45,986 nucleotides of DNA from UMGS1071 sp045638545 (GCA_045638545.1 JAZUBL010000080.1:1-45986), one strand, 5' to 3'; shown: positions 14,613 through 23,377, counted from the stretch's first letter. Notes: generated by a model from the sequence alone, not told the origin. Translations and numbers: made by a program.

Positions 14613-16397
14613 TTAATGCCGTTGTTCGTAGTAGAGGGCTTCCACCTCTTCTGCGGCAAGGCTGTCTTTTTCCATCAGAGCGCGGGCAATGCGGTCAATG
14701 GCGCCCCAGCGGCTTTCTGCAAAGGCAACAGTCTCTTCCCATAAACGCTGCGAGAGCACTTCACACTGATCCATCAGTTTATTCTGACCTGCAAGGCCGA
14801 AGCTGCCGTAATCCAGCAGGCCGTCTTTCTGGGTCAGCGTTACGATGGTCTGAATCAGGCTGGTCGCTTCTTTAATATCCTGGCTGGCGCCAACGCTGAC
14901 GCCGCTTTCTCGCTTGCCTGCGCGGAGATACTCAGCTGCACGACCGGCATAAAGCAGGCGCACACGGTTCTCCAGGTTGCCTACTGTCGGCAGATGCTGG
15001 TCAGCTGGCGGTACACTCATGGTTACGCCGCCGGCACCGGAAGTTGTCGGTAAAACAGTAACACGGCGCACCAGATTATCTGTCAGGCCGAGTGTCGCAA
15101 CGGCATGGCCGGCTTCATGGTAACAAACGATCTCGTGTTCTTCCCGGTTGCGGTCACCAATGCTGTTTTTAATGTGGCCCTTCAGCGCCATCTGAATGCT
15201 TGCTTCATCAATGTGCTGTCTTGTGATCTCCGGTGCTTTTCTTGTCAGAGCAAGCATAGCCGCTTCGTTGAGCAGTGTCTCCAGACCTGCGCCGGAAAAA
15301 CCGACCGTATCTTTTGCCAGTTCTGCAAAATCGATATCTGCCGCCAACTTTTTGTTTTTTGCATGGAGGCGGAGGATCTGCTCTCTGGCAGCAGCATCCG
15401 GCGGCGGCAGAACAAACTGCTTGTCAAATCTGCCCGGGCGTACCAGCGCCGGGTCAAGGTCCTCAGAGCGGTTTGTGGCGCCGATAACCATAACGCCGTC
15501 TGTGGCTTCAAAACCGTCGATAGCAGAAAGCAGCGCGTTGAGACACTGGGTGTACTCTCTGCCTGCGCCGTCGGTGCTGCCGTCACGCTTGGAACCAATC
15601 GCATCCAGCTCGTCGATGAACACAACAGACGGTGCGTGTTCTTTTGCTTCTTTGAACAGCTTACGCACACGGCTTGCACCGAGACCGGCATACATTTCAA
15701 TAAATTCGGAAGCATTTGCAGAGTAAAAACTGACGCCTGTTTCTCCGGCCAGCGCGCGTGCAAACAGTGTTTTACCGTTGCCTGGCTCGCCTTCCAGCAG
15801 AACGCCCTTTGTAATGTGGGCGCCCAGTTCTTCGCAGATTTTTGGATTTTTCAAGGTTTCTGCAATAGTCTTCATGTCTGCTTTGATCTCATCCAACCCG
15901 GCCACATCATCAAAAGTAGTATTCGGACGGGAAGCTGCATCCACATTGTAACGGCTGCCGCCGCCCATCATCTTTGCCAGAATGATGATCACCGGCACAA
16001 GAATGAAAAACGGCATGAACTGCAGGAGAATGTTGAGGATGGTGATCCACACCGGTGTGGAAAGTTCCTTAAATTCAATATTCTGCAGAAGCATGGACTC
16101 CTTGAAGCCCTCGATCTTTGGGTTATCTGTTTTGTAAATGGTTTCGTCGTCAATTTTCTTAAAGGTGAACTTGGCATCACCTGCTGCAAAGCTGATTGTT
16201 TCCACCTGCCCTGTTTCCACCATCTGACGGAACTCCGGATAGGTCACTTCCTGCGGATCATCGGAAACCACAACGCCGATCACAATGGCTGCTGCAATAG
16301 CCGCGGCAGATAACACAGCAATGGCTGCTGCCAGCCAGCCTCGTTTCTTTTTCTGGTTCTGCGGCTTACCGGATGGTTTCTTTTTCTCTTTGCCCAT
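14613..16397 (-). CDS. ftsH: FtsH-family membrane ATP-dependent zinc protease
   Basis: 594 aa. Membrane-anchored AAA+ protease for membrane-protein quality control. Two membrane segments (about 21-44 and 115-144) enclose an extracytoplasmic domain. The AAA module has a variant Walker A GEPGNGKT (193-200), Walker B IDELD (251-255) and an SRH (ATNRSEDLDPALVRPGRFD). The protease zinc motif HEAGH lies at 417-421, with GASQDIKEAT supplying the third ligand. It lacks the long acidic C-terminal tail of many FtsH. ATG at 16397 is chosen; the GTG at 16406 sits too near the AAGGAG site. It stands alone, not beside tilS/hpt, so it may be a second, specialised FtsH. Confidence 0.92.
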   Translation of the reverse strand: MGKEKKKPSGKPQNQKKKRGWLAAAIAVLSAAAIAAAIVIGVVVSDDPQEVTYPEFRQMVETGQVETISFAAGDAKFTFKKIDDETIYKTDNPKIEGFKESMLLQNIEFKELSTPVWITILNILLQFMPFFILVPVIIILAKMMGGGSRYNVDAASRPNTTFDDVAGLDEIKADMKTIAETLKNPKICEELGAHITKGVLLEGEPGNGKTLFARALAGETGVSFYSANASEFIEMYAGLGASRVRKLFKEAKEHAPSVVFIDELDAIGSKRDGSTDGAGREYTQCLNALLSAIDGFEATDGVMVIGATNRSEDLDPALVRPGRFDKQFVLPPPDAAAREQILRLHAKNKKLAADIDFAELAKDTVGFSGAGLETLLNEAAMLALTRKAPEITRQHIDEASIQMALKGHIKNSIGDRNREEHEIVCYHEAGHAVATLGLTDNLVRRVTVLPTTSGAGGVTMSVPPADQHLPTVGNLENRVRLLYAGRAAEYLRAGKRESGVSVGASQDIKEATSLIQTIVTLTQKDGLLDYGSFGLAGQNKLMDQCEVLSQRLWEETVAFAESRWGAIDRIARALMEKDSLAAEEVEALYYEQRH

Positions 16398-16493
16398 GGG
16401 CTGCACCGCTCCTTTCTATGTTGCACTTCATTTTTTGCGATACTGTTTATCATACCACACATTGCAGAAGAATTACGAGAACTTTTTTAAAAT

Positions 16494-16545
16494 TATAAAA
16501 AAACCGGCAATTTCCGGGAAACTCCCCGCAAACTGCCGGCCTGTT
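16494..16545 (-). terminator. Terminator of the SASP gene
   Basis: CCGGCA / TGCCGG outer arms with an inner GCGGGGAGTTTCCCG-type pairing on the minus strand, followed by a run of T. Confidence 0.75.
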
Positions 16546-16554
16546 CAGCTGTTA

Positions 16555-16755
16555 TCAGCTATTTTTCATATTTTCCTCATATTCCTGGATCATTTTCTTT
16601 ACCATCTGGCGTCCAACGCTGCCTGCTTCCTTGGAGGTCAGATCGCCGTTGTAGCCCTGCTTCAGGTTTACGCCAACCTCAGAGGCCGCTTCCATCTTGA
16701 ACTTGTTCAGGGCTTCCTTTGCTTCCGGTACTAACTTTTTGTTGGATCTGGACAT
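16555..16755 (-). CDS. Small acid-soluble spore protein, alpha/beta type
   Basis: 66 aa. SASPs coat DNA in dormant spores and are degraded by the GPR protease at germination. The family pattern is visible: LVPEAKEALNKFKMEAASEVGV (the cleavage region), then NGDLTSKEAGSVGRQMVKKMI. Start at 16755 gives nine bases from GGAG; a second ATG six bases upstream (16761) is too close to it. A CATACAAT word at 16800-16807 resembles sporulation sigma -10 elements, but no convincing -35 lies at the right distance. Direct evidence that the organism sporulates. Confidence 0.93.
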   Translation of the reverse strand: MSRSNKKLVPEAKEALNKFKMEAASEVGVNLKQGYNGDLTSKEAGSVGRQMVKKMIQEYEENMKNS

Positions 16756-16874
16756 TTGCATTCTCTCCTTTAACTTCAATTCTTTGTGTTTGCTTCTCTA
16801 TTGTATGTGCCGCAAATCGAATTATCTCTGTGAAATTCTGCAATTTTTTCTGACAATTTCAAAATAAAACCAAC

Positions 16875-17669
16875 CTATTCCTTTACAGGACATTGCTTGC
16901 CTGTCCCATCGATCGTATAGTTTTCCTTTAAAATCAGTTCTGAAATCGGTACGATCTCATAGCCATCCGCCTGCAGCTTTTCCAGAATCAGAGGCAGGGC
17001 TGCCGGTGTGTTTTCCGCACCGTTGTGAAAAAGCACAATAGAGCCATTCTGTACCTTTGTGGTGACCCGTTCTACCATCTGCTCCACCGTAGGGTTTTTC
17101 CAGTCCAGGCTATCCACATCCCACTGGACAGCGTACATACCGCAAGATTCCACACTGGTCATCGTTGTGTTGTCATAGTCACCGTAAGGCGGCCGGAACA
17201 GCGTAGGTGTCACCCCTGTAATAGCAGCGATTTTCTCGTTGCAGGCCTGCAGTTCCGCTGTCTGCTCTGCAGCGCTGAGCTGCGGCATGTGGGGATGGGT
17301 GTCTGAGTGATTGCATACCTCATGCCCGGCTTCGTGGAGCGCTTTTACTGAGTCAGGAAATTTTTCCACCCAGTCACCCACCACAAAAAAGGTGGTCTTC
17401 ACGCCGTAATCATCAAGGATATCAATCAGTGTTTCTGTCTGCTCGTTGCCCCAGGCAGCATCAAAGCTGATGGAAATTTTCTTCTCCTCCGTTTCCACAC
17501 AGTAAATCGGAATTTTCCGTTCTGCAGAAACCTGCACCGCTGCAGGCACTTCCGGCGGCTGATGCATCTTCACACAGACACCTGTCAGCATACCGGCAGC
17601 AGCGCAGCCTGCCATTACTACCGCAAATAAGGACAGCCGCTGTTTTGTCAGAATAAAAAATTTCATCAT
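16875..17669 (-). CDS. PdaB-like spore polysaccharide deacetylase
   Basis: 264 aa. One N-terminal membrane segment (about 12-33) and a NodB domain. Motif 1 is SISFDAAWGN (Asp70): as in the PdaB group, the second Asp of the usual TFDDGP is missing. Motif 2 is HSDTH (121-125), motif 3 RPPYGDYD, motif 4 WDVDSLDW, motif 5 GSIVLFHNG. PdaB-type proteins act during sporulation, probably on cortex peptidoglycan. Tandem ATGs at 17669 and 17666 follow GGTGGG. The minus-strand neighbours are SASP downstream and DUF4363-DUF421 upstream, forming a spore gene block. Confidence 0.88.
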   Translation of the reverse strand: MMKFFILTKQRLSLFAVVMAGCAAAGMLTGVCVKMHQPPEVPAAVQVSAERKIPIYCVETEEKKISISFDAAWGNEQTETLIDILDDYGVKTTFFVVGDWVEKFPDSVKALHEAGHEVCNHSDTHPHMPQLSAAEQTAELQACNEKIAAITGVTPTLFRPPYGDYDNTTMTSVESCGMYAVQWDVDSLDWKNPTVEQMVERVTTKVQNGSIVLFHNGAENTPAALPLILEKLQADGYEIVPISELILKENYTIDGTGKQCPVKE

Positions 17670-17742
17670 ATTCCCACCTTTCGCTTGCTCATACTTTCCC
17701 TGCTCATGTATATGCGCGCTGGCCCTGTCCTTATCCGAAAAG

Positions 17743-17776
17743 AAAAAACAGCCGCTTCCGCACGGCTGCTTTTTTA
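17743..17776 (-). terminator. Terminator of the DUF421-DUF4363 pair
   Basis: CAGCCG (17749-17754) pairs with CGGCTG (17763-17768), A-run left and T-run right. It works on the minus strand and overlaps the last codons of DUF4363. Confidence 0.8.
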
Positions 17777-18154
17777 AAGAATATTCTCCGGCAGCGGCAG
17801 ATCCATCCGCCGCAGATGCATACAGAACACCTCCAGCTGTCCGCAATGCTTTAAGGCATACGTCTGCTGTTCCGCTTCCAGCGATACTTTCAGTGACGCC
17901 AGTTCTTTGTCTGCCGTTTCCAGCTGGGCATGACTGACGTACCCGCAGAAAATCCGGCTGTGGAAGACCCACTGCCGCTCTGCTTTCTCTGCCAGCTTCT
18001 GGGCATCTTCATAGTTCCCCTCATATACAAACTGCCGGATGGCTGTCGTCTGCTCCAGCAGTGTCTGTGCGGCAGAGGCTGTATAAACAGAACCGCTGAC
18101 GCAGAGAACGATTACCGCCGCAAACAGTGCAATTGCTGCCCATACTCGTCTCAT
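17774..18154 (-). CDS. DUF4363 family protein
   Basis: 126 aa. An N-terminal membrane or signal segment (MRRVWAAIALFAAVIVLCVSG) is followed by a helical, charged body (LLEQTTAIRQFVYEGNYEDAQKLAEKAERQWVF) resembling a TPR-like helical hairpin. The family typically lies next to DUF421 genes in spore formers. The start overlaps the DUF421 stop by four bases (ATGA), so the two are translationally coupled. Function not known. Confidence 0.85.
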   Translation of the reverse strand: MRRVWAAIALFAAVIVLCVSGSVYTASAAQTLLEQTTAIRQFVYEGNYEDAQKLAEKAERQWVFHSRIFCGYVSHAQLETADKELASLKVSLEAEQQTYALKHCGQLEVFCMHLRRMDLPLPENIL

Positions 18155-18825
18155 TGCCCATCCCTCTTTATAATCTGATAACTGCCGTTCACATTCAGCA
18201 GCATAATAAAAATCTCACTGCACTGCAATTGCTCTGCCGCAAGCACGCCTTCCAGCCATTGCCGTGTTTTTCCGCAAATCGTCAGCGCCGCATCAGAAAT
18301 CGAACCGTCGCTGATCACCACCACTTCCATATCTTTCTCCTCTGTCTGAATCTCCAGCATATTGCAGGTAGGCGTATCATAGCCGGGCTTTTTCAAAACG
18401 CTGAGGGTTCCGTTTGTTTCCACAATGGCATAGGCTACCTCTTCCAGATGGCCAATACCATTTTCCCGCAGCTGGCTGAACAGATCCTCCACCGTCATCC
18501 GCAAACGGCGCAGCTGATTGCGGTCTACCCTGCCGTCATTGATCACAATAACAGGATTGCCGCAGATCCATTTACGAAACAGCATACTTTTCATCATAAC
18601 GGCAGATACCACGATCTCACAGGCCACCAGCACCGCAATGGGCAGAAAACCGCTGAGCAGCGGCTGACTGGTGTCCTGCATGGGAATCGCCGCAATATCC
18701 GAGATCAGCAGCGTCACGACCAGTTCAGAAGTCTGCAGTTCGCTGATCTGCCGTTTGCCCATCAACCGCACAGCACAGAGAATCACTGCATACAACAGCA
18801 GTGACCGAATAAACGAAATGACCAA
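18151..18825 (-). CDS. DUF421 (YetF-like) membrane protein
   Basis: 224 aa. Two or three N-terminal membrane segments (VISFIRSLLLYAVILCAVRLMG; LLSGFLPIAVLVACEIVVSAV) precede the DUF421 cytosolic region with GKRQISELQTSELVVTLLIS and NPVIVINDGRVDRNQLRRLRMT. Bacillus relatives (YetF, YdfS, 2Duf) sit in the spore inner membrane and raise spore heat resistance. No ATG fits; a TTG at 18825 with GGAG eight bases upstream is the likely start. Divergent from the ger operon and coupled to DUF4363. Confidence 0.85.
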   Translation of the reverse strand: MVISFIRSLLLYAVILCAVRLMGKRQISELQTSELVVTLLISDIAAIPMQDTSQPLLSGFLPIAVLVACEIVVSAVMMKSMLFRKWICGNPVIVINDGRVDRNQLRRLRMTVEDLFSQLRENGIGHLEEVAYAIVETNGTLSVLKKPGYDTPTCNMLEIQTEEKDMEVVVISDGSISDAALTICGKTRQWLEGVLAAEQLQCSEIFIMLLNVNGSYQIIKRDGQ

Positions 18826-18884
18826 GCAGCTCGCTCCTTTCGTTTTTCTGTTAGTGTTGCCGTGTTTTCTCCTTCCTATACCAT

Positions 18885-18914
18885 GCATAAATACTGGAAA
18901 TCCGCCCCATACTA
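18885..18914 (+). promoter_or_regulatory. Sigma-G-type promoter of the ger operon
   Basis: GCATA (18885-18889), 18 bp, CATACTA (18908-18914). Both halves fit the forespore sigma-G consensus (GHATR and CATWHTA) and the spacing is right. Transcription would begin about 15 nt before the gerA ribosome binding site. Confidence 0.8.
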
Positions 18915-18938
18915 GGAAAAACAAAGGAGGTGATCCCC

Positions 18939-20417
18939 ATGGAGGAACAGTTTTCTACCGCTTTACAGGAAAACCTGATTTATTTTCGCGGCGCTTTTGA
19001 TGAAAGCAGCGATTTTCTTGTCCGGGAACTTCAGCTGGGCAGTACCAAAGCCTGCCTGTTTACCATCGACAACCTGGTGGACAAACAGACTGTTGCCCAG
19101 AGCATTCTGAACCCTCTCATGTCTGCCCCTCTGCTGGATCCAGATCCCCTGGAAAAAATGAAAACCATTCGGGACAGGGTCCTCTCCACAGTAGATCAGC
19201 GGCTGGTGTACACAAAATCTGAAGTGCAGGCACTGATTATGAGCGGCTTTGCTGTGCTGGCTCTGGACGGCTGCCGCGCCATGCTGGCCATGGGCGTGCA
19301 GGGGTTTCCCTACCGCACCATTGGGGAATCAGATGAGCTGATGCAGAACGGTTCACGAGAAGGCTTTGTAGAAGTACTGCAGATCAACCTTTCCATGATC
19401 CGCCGCCGGGTGAAAAATCCCAACCTGAAATTTGAAACCATAACCATTGGCAGCGAAAGCAAAACGCTGGTCAGCCTGTGTTATCTGCGGGATCGCGTCT
19501 CGCCCCAGACACTGCGGCTGCTGAAACAGAACCTGCATGCCGTTGACCTGAAAATGCTGCAGGCTGCCGACTATTTGCTGCCTTATTTAGAAAAACCCAG
19601 CGTATTCAGCGGCATCGGCGAAACAGACCGCCCCGATACCCTGTGCGGAAAAATTTCCGAGGGACGCATAGCCATCCTCGTAGACGGCACACCCCACACG
19701 CTGATCGTGCCTTATTTATTTATCGAAAACTTTCAGACTTTTGATGATTATGCCTACCGGCCGTTTTATGCCACTATGGTACGGTGGATCAAATACCTGT
19801 CATTTCTCATTGCAACTTTTCTGCCGGGGATGTTTGTGGCGGCAGCAACGTATACACCATCGCTGATCCCACCGGTACTGCTGGGAAAAATCGCCCAGGC
19901 AGAAGCAGAAACACCCTTCACGATTTTCGCAGAAATTTTACTGCTGAACTTTATTTACGAGATCATGCGAGAATCCGGCCTGCGGGTACCAAAAAGTCTG
20001 AGCCATGCAGTCAGCATCGTCGGCGCTCTTGTCATTGGCGATGCTGCTGTCAATTCCGGGCTCATCGGTGCACCAAGCCTTATGGTCATTGCCTTAACAG
20101 CGCTGGCCTCTTATGTTACACCAAAAGTATACGAGCCGTTGTCTTTTCTGCGGCTGCTGTTCATTCTCACCGGCGGCCTCATCGGCATGAGCGCTATTCT
20201 CATCGGTTTTTCCATTGTACTGGTAAATATGTGTGCTAAGAGCGTTTACAAAGTGCCCATCACTGCACCGATCTCACCCTTCTCGCTGAAAAGTATGCGG
20301 GATGTCTTATTCCGTGCCAGCTGGAAACACATGGAGAAAGACCCGGTACAGGTGCAGAATATGCCCGGCTCCGGCATTACCATAAAAAATGATAACGCAA
20401 AGAAAAAGGAGGAATGA
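18939..20417 (+). CDS. Spore germination receptor subunit A (GerA family)
   Basis: 492 aa. The A subunit of a germinant receptor in the spore inner membrane. A large N-terminal cytosolic region (about 1-260, with LFTIDNLVDKQ and GRIAILVDGTPHTLIVPYLFIENFQTFDDY) is followed by membrane segments (LSFLIATFLPGMFVAAATY; PFTIFAEILLLNFIYEIMRE; FLRLLFILTGGLIGMSAILIGF). The start at 18939 follows AAAGGAGGTG by eight bases. It heads an A-B-C operon under a sigma-G-type promoter and its stop overlaps the region of the next start. Confidence 0.94.
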   Translation: MEEQFSTALQENLIYFRGAFDESSDFLVRELQLGSTKACLFTIDNLVDKQTVAQSILNPLMSAPLLDPDPLEKMKTIRDRVLSTVDQRLVYTKSEVQALIMSGFAVLALDGCRAMLAMGVQGFPYRTIGESDELMQNGSREGFVEVLQINLSMIRRRVKNPNLKFETITIGSESKTLVSLCYLRDRVSPQTLRLLKQNLHAVDLKMLQAADYLLPYLEKPSVFSGIGETDRPDTLCGKISEGRIAILVDGTPHTLIVPYLFIENFQTFDDYAYRPFYATMVRWIKYLSFLIATFLPGMFVAAATYTPSLIPPVLLGKIAQAEAETPFTIFAEILLLNFIYEIMRESGLRVPKSLSHAVSIVGALVIGDAAVNSGLIGAPSLMVIALTALASYVTPKVYEPLSFLRLLFILTGGLIGMSAILIGFSIVLVNMCAKSVYKVPITAPISPFSLKSMRDVLFRASWKHMEKDPVQVQNMPGSGITIKNDNAKKKEE

Positions 20418-20419
20418 CC

Positions 20420-21502
20420 ATGCAGGACCATACAAGGATCAGCACGGTGCAGCTTGTGTGCCTGATGACCATATCCTCCATCACCCTGACCATTACCTGC
20501 AGCGCTTCTCTCCTTGGCGGCAATGATCTGACAGACAATCTGCTGTCCTGTGTCATTGCCTTTCTCTGCAATTTTCTTCTGGTAATTCCAGCATTTCTGC
20601 TGCTGCGCAATCGCAGCGACTGTGCTCTGCTGCTGCAGTCAGAAAGCGCCGGCAGATGGCTTTTATGGATCGCAGCAATTTTTTATGTCCTGTATTTTCT
20701 TTTTGCAGACATGCAGTATCTGGCTTCATTCCAGTTTTTTCTTGGCAATGCTTTTCGTCCGGCTGTGCCAACGTGGATTTTCTCTGCCATGATCCTTCTT
20801 GCCGCTGTGTACAGCGCCGTGAAAGGACTGGAAGCCATGGGCCGCACTGCACTGATCATTCTGGTGCTGTTCTTCTGCGGTGTGGCAGTCATTGCCGCTC
20901 TCCTGCTGTCAGATATCAAAAGCGAACACTTCATGCCGCTCTTTTATAACGGCGGCGGACAAACTATCTCCGGTACAGCATTTTATCTGTCCGGCAGTTC
21001 GTCTGTTGCTGTCTACGCCTTGCTGTTTTCTGCCGCAAAAGGCCGGCGCCGGCTGGGTTTCTGCATTTGGAATCTCCTCACCTGCAGCACAGCAATGCTG
21101 ATCCTTTTCCTTGTTATCGGCACTCTGGGTAATTATGCCAACCTGCAGCTGTTCCCTTTTTACACTGCAGCAACACTGGCAGAGCTCGGCACCTTCCAGC
21201 GGATGGACTCGATATTCATCTGCATCTGGCTCATCGGATTGTTCCTCAAGCTGGCTGTTGACATTTACTGCATTGCCCATTGTATCAATCAACTTACACC
21301 GAAACCACTGGACACCATCAGTAAACCCATTGCAGGCATCTTCATCCTGATCGGTACAGTCATTATTGGCAATCAGCAATGGCTGCTGCGCCTGTTTTTA
21401 AACCCAATGATCAGTGCACTGCTGACGATTACTGCTGCTGTACTGTTCCCAACGGCTGCACTGATTGGAAACCGCATCCGGAAAGGAGGACGCCATGCAT
21501 AA
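20420..21502 (+). CDS. Spore germination receptor subunit B (GerB permease)
   Basis: 360 aa, about ten hydrophobic segments, of the amino-acid-permease-like GerB family that binds germinant. It starts MQDHTRISTVQLVCLM. An ATG at 20414 overlaps the gerA stop (ATGA) but is one base from GGAGG; the ATG at 20420 has seven bases and is preferred. Its 3' end overlaps the gerC start by eight bases, so translation of all three subunits is probably coupled. Confidence 0.93.
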   Translation: MQDHTRISTVQLVCLMTISSITLTITCSASLLGGNDLTDNLLSCVIAFLCNFLLVIPAFLLLRNRSDCALLLQSESAGRWLLWIAAIFYVLYFLFADMQYLASFQFFLGNAFRPAVPTWIFSAMILLAAVYSAVKGLEAMGRTALIILVLFFCGVAVIAALLLSDIKSEHFMPLFYNGGGQTISGTAFYLSGSSSVAVYALLFSAAKGRRRLGFCIWNLLTCSTAMLILFLVIGTLGNYANLQLFPFYTAATLAELGTFQRMDSIFICIWLIGLFLKLAVDIYCIAHCINQLTPKPLDTISKPIAGIFILIGTVIIGNQQWLLRLFLNPMISALLTITAAVLFPTAALIGNRIRKGGRHA

Positions 21503-22670
21503 ACCAAAATCATCTTTTCAGATCCTGCGGATCCTTCTGATGGCTGCAGGCGTGGTAGTGCTGATCTTCAGCATGACAACCATTACACGGATCCCCCTTC
21601 ACCAGCGGGCGCTGATCCAGGGCATTGCTATCGACTGGGAAAATGAGCAGTTTCAGGTAACGGTACAGGCAGTATCGACCTCTCCAACTACTGCAGTGGA
21701 AGTTTATCAGGCAGAAGGGGACAGCGTTTATGATGCGTTGAATAATATCGCTCTCGTCTCCGGCAAAATGCCGTTCTATACTCACAATGCCATTGTTATT
21801 GTCGGCAGAGAGTGCGCCGAATACGGACTGGAACACGTGATGGATTTTTTTGTACGCCACCATGAAACAAGACCGGCAGAAACTGTTTTTGCAGCAAAAG
21901 AAAAAGCCGCAGATATTCTCACACTGAAAACGGACGTGCAGATCTCCATGAACAATCAGCAGATGCAGCTGAATCAGTACGTAATGGCGTCCCAGATTCA
22001 GCAGCTGACAGCATCAAGTGACCTTAACTCTCAGCTGCTGGAAATGCAGGTACTGGACACAGCCAACAGCTTATACAGCAGCGGCGACGTTCTTCTGCCG
22101 GTACTTGCAGTGAATGGACAGTCTATCGCCGTAGAAGGCTGCGCTGTATTTCGCAGCGGCAAACTGCAGACTATGACAGACCAGAGCACCGTATCGGGTA
22201 TTAAAGCTGTGAAAGACAGCCTGACCGGCGGTGCCATTACCATTCCGTTGTCTGACGCAGAAAGCGCTACCCTCAGCTTTAAACAGTCCAGCTGCAAGAC
22301 AGAAACTTCTCTGCGGAAAAATGTACCGCACTTTGATCTGCAGATCTCCTGTCAGCTGAATATCAACGAAATCAACCGACCACTGAACAGAGCGCTGACA
22401 CAGAAGGACTTCACAGACATGGAACAGCTTGCCGCTGCGCGGATAAGTACACTGATCGACGAAACACTGACAATGCTGATACGGGAATATCAGGCAGACG
22501 TGTTTTCTTTTTCTGATGTATTATTAAAACAGCAGACAGCATGGTGGAAACTGAATGAAAAGAACTGGCGGAAAATTCTGCCGAAATGTACCTGGTCCAT
22601 AACGGTAGATGCCGTCATCGTAACAGAAGGACAGGAAATGTCACCGCAGATTCTGCAGATAGATTCCTGA
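21495..22670 (+). CDS. Spore germination receptor subunit C (GerC), without lipobox Cys
   Basis: 391 aa, GerC/Ger(x)C family. Start at 21495 after AAAGGAGG. The N-terminus is MHKPKSSFQILRILLMAAGV, then VVLIFSMTTITRIPLHQRAL and IQGIAIDWENEQ. Other GerC proteins have a signal peptide ending in GCWDRRE at this place and are lipid-anchored; here the cysteine is replaced (TTITRIP) and no Cys is present, so anchoring must be by an uncleaved membrane helix. The rest matches the family (LNNIALVSGKMPFYTHNAIVIVG, the C-terminal domain with INEINR). Last gene of the operon, followed by a terminator. Confidence 0.92.
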   Translation: MHKPKSSFQILRILLMAAGVVVLIFSMTTITRIPLHQRALIQGIAIDWENEQFQVTVQAVSTSPTTAVEVYQAEGDSVYDALNNIALVSGKMPFYTHNAIVIVGRECAEYGLEHVMDFFVRHHETRPAETVFAAKEKAADILTLKTDVQISMNNQQMQLNQYVMASQIQQLTASSDLNSQLLEMQVLDTANSLYSSGDVLLPVLAVNGQSIAVEGCAVFRSGKLQTMTDQSTVSGIKAVKDSLTGGAITIPLSDAESATLSFKQSSCKTETSLRKNVPHFDLQISCQLNINEINRPLNRALTQKDFTDMEQLAAARISTLIDETLTMLIREYQADVFSFSDVLLKQQTAWWKLNEKNWRKILPKCTWSITVDAVIVTEGQEMSPQILQIDS

Positions 22671-22671
22671 A

Positions 22672-22710
22672 AAACGAAAACCCCTCAGAGCAAATTCTGA
22701 GGGGTTCTTT
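22672..22710. terminator. Bidirectional terminator between gerC and DUF1836
   Basis: AACCCCTCAGA (22679-22689) pairs with TCTGAGGGGTT (22696-22706), with A- and T-rich flanks. Confidence 0.88.
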
Positions 22711-22713
22711 CTG

Positions 22714-23271
22714 TTATTCTGTTTTTTCCGCTTCGTCCTGATTATGGCTTTCTTTCATCAGTTCATTAACGATCTTTTCTGCAGCCATGCGGCGTGCGTT
22801 TGCTTCCATGGTCAGTTCTACTGCCAGACGAAGCATCTCATTTGTTTTGCGGTTTGGTACGTTCTGCACACGCTCACACACTTCCTTCAGCGCCAGTTCC
22901 TGTGTGGTACAGAACATATTGTACAGACGGCCTTTATTATGGTGCATCTGTTCATTGAGGAGGTAGGAAATATTCTGAATGGACAATACCGGCTTCAGCA
23001 TACAGATAACGGTGAGCATAGCCAAGTGATTGGAAGAATACTTCTTCTGCTCCGGACGAGGCAGTACGCCGTCTTTTACATAGTTGTTGATCATGCTGGA
23101 AGTCAGCAGTTTTGTCCCTTCCTCCGCTTCAAACGGCTTCAGGTTGCTCTCCATGTAGGTAATTACCTGATCCATGTAAAGATAGATCTGCGGCAGCTTA
23201 TCCCAGGAAACCGGTTCAAAGTCTGCCATTTCCTCCGCCCATTTTTTAATGTTGTCCATCGCTTCGTTCAT
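22714..23271 (-). CDS. DUF1836 family protein
   Basis: 185 aa soluble protein. The middle resembles a MerR-type winged helix (TSSMINNYVKDGVLPRPEQKKYSSNHLAMLTVI, about 56-90), the hallmark of DUF1836. The C-terminal half is helical and ends acidic (SHNQDEAEKTE). Likely a DNA-binding regulator; target unknown. The start at 23271 is eight bases after GGAG. It has a strong promoter of its own, and the 5' untranslated region carries the perfect palindrome ATGACGTCAT (23295-23304), which could be an operator. Confidence 0.87.
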   Translation of the reverse strand: MNEAMDNIKKWAEEMADFEPVSWDKLPQIYLYMDQVITYMESNLKPFEAEEGTKLLTSSMINNYVKDGVLPRPEQKKYSSNHLAMLTVICMLKPVLSIQNISYLLNEQMHHNKGRLYNMFCTTQELALKEVCERVQNVPNRKTNEMLRLAVELTMEANARRMAAEKIVNELMKESHNQDEAEKTE

Positions 23272-23348
23272 CCCGACAACTCCTCTTCCTCAATATGACG
23301 TCATCTAATTTTCAAAGCTATCATATTGTTTTCGTTACTACTACATCC

Positions 23349-23377
23349 ATTATAAAAGCTATTTGCAAAATATGCAA
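23349..23377 (-). promoter_or_regulatory. Promoter of the DUF1836 gene
   Basis: Minus strand: TTGCAT (23372-23377), 17 bp, TATAAT (23349-23354). Confidence 0.85.

Noticed and set aside
23295..23304. ATGACGTCAT palindrome as a defined operator for DUF1836
   Set aside because: Ten base pairs and one copy only; chance or a minor site cannot be told apart. Mentioned in the gene entry instead.
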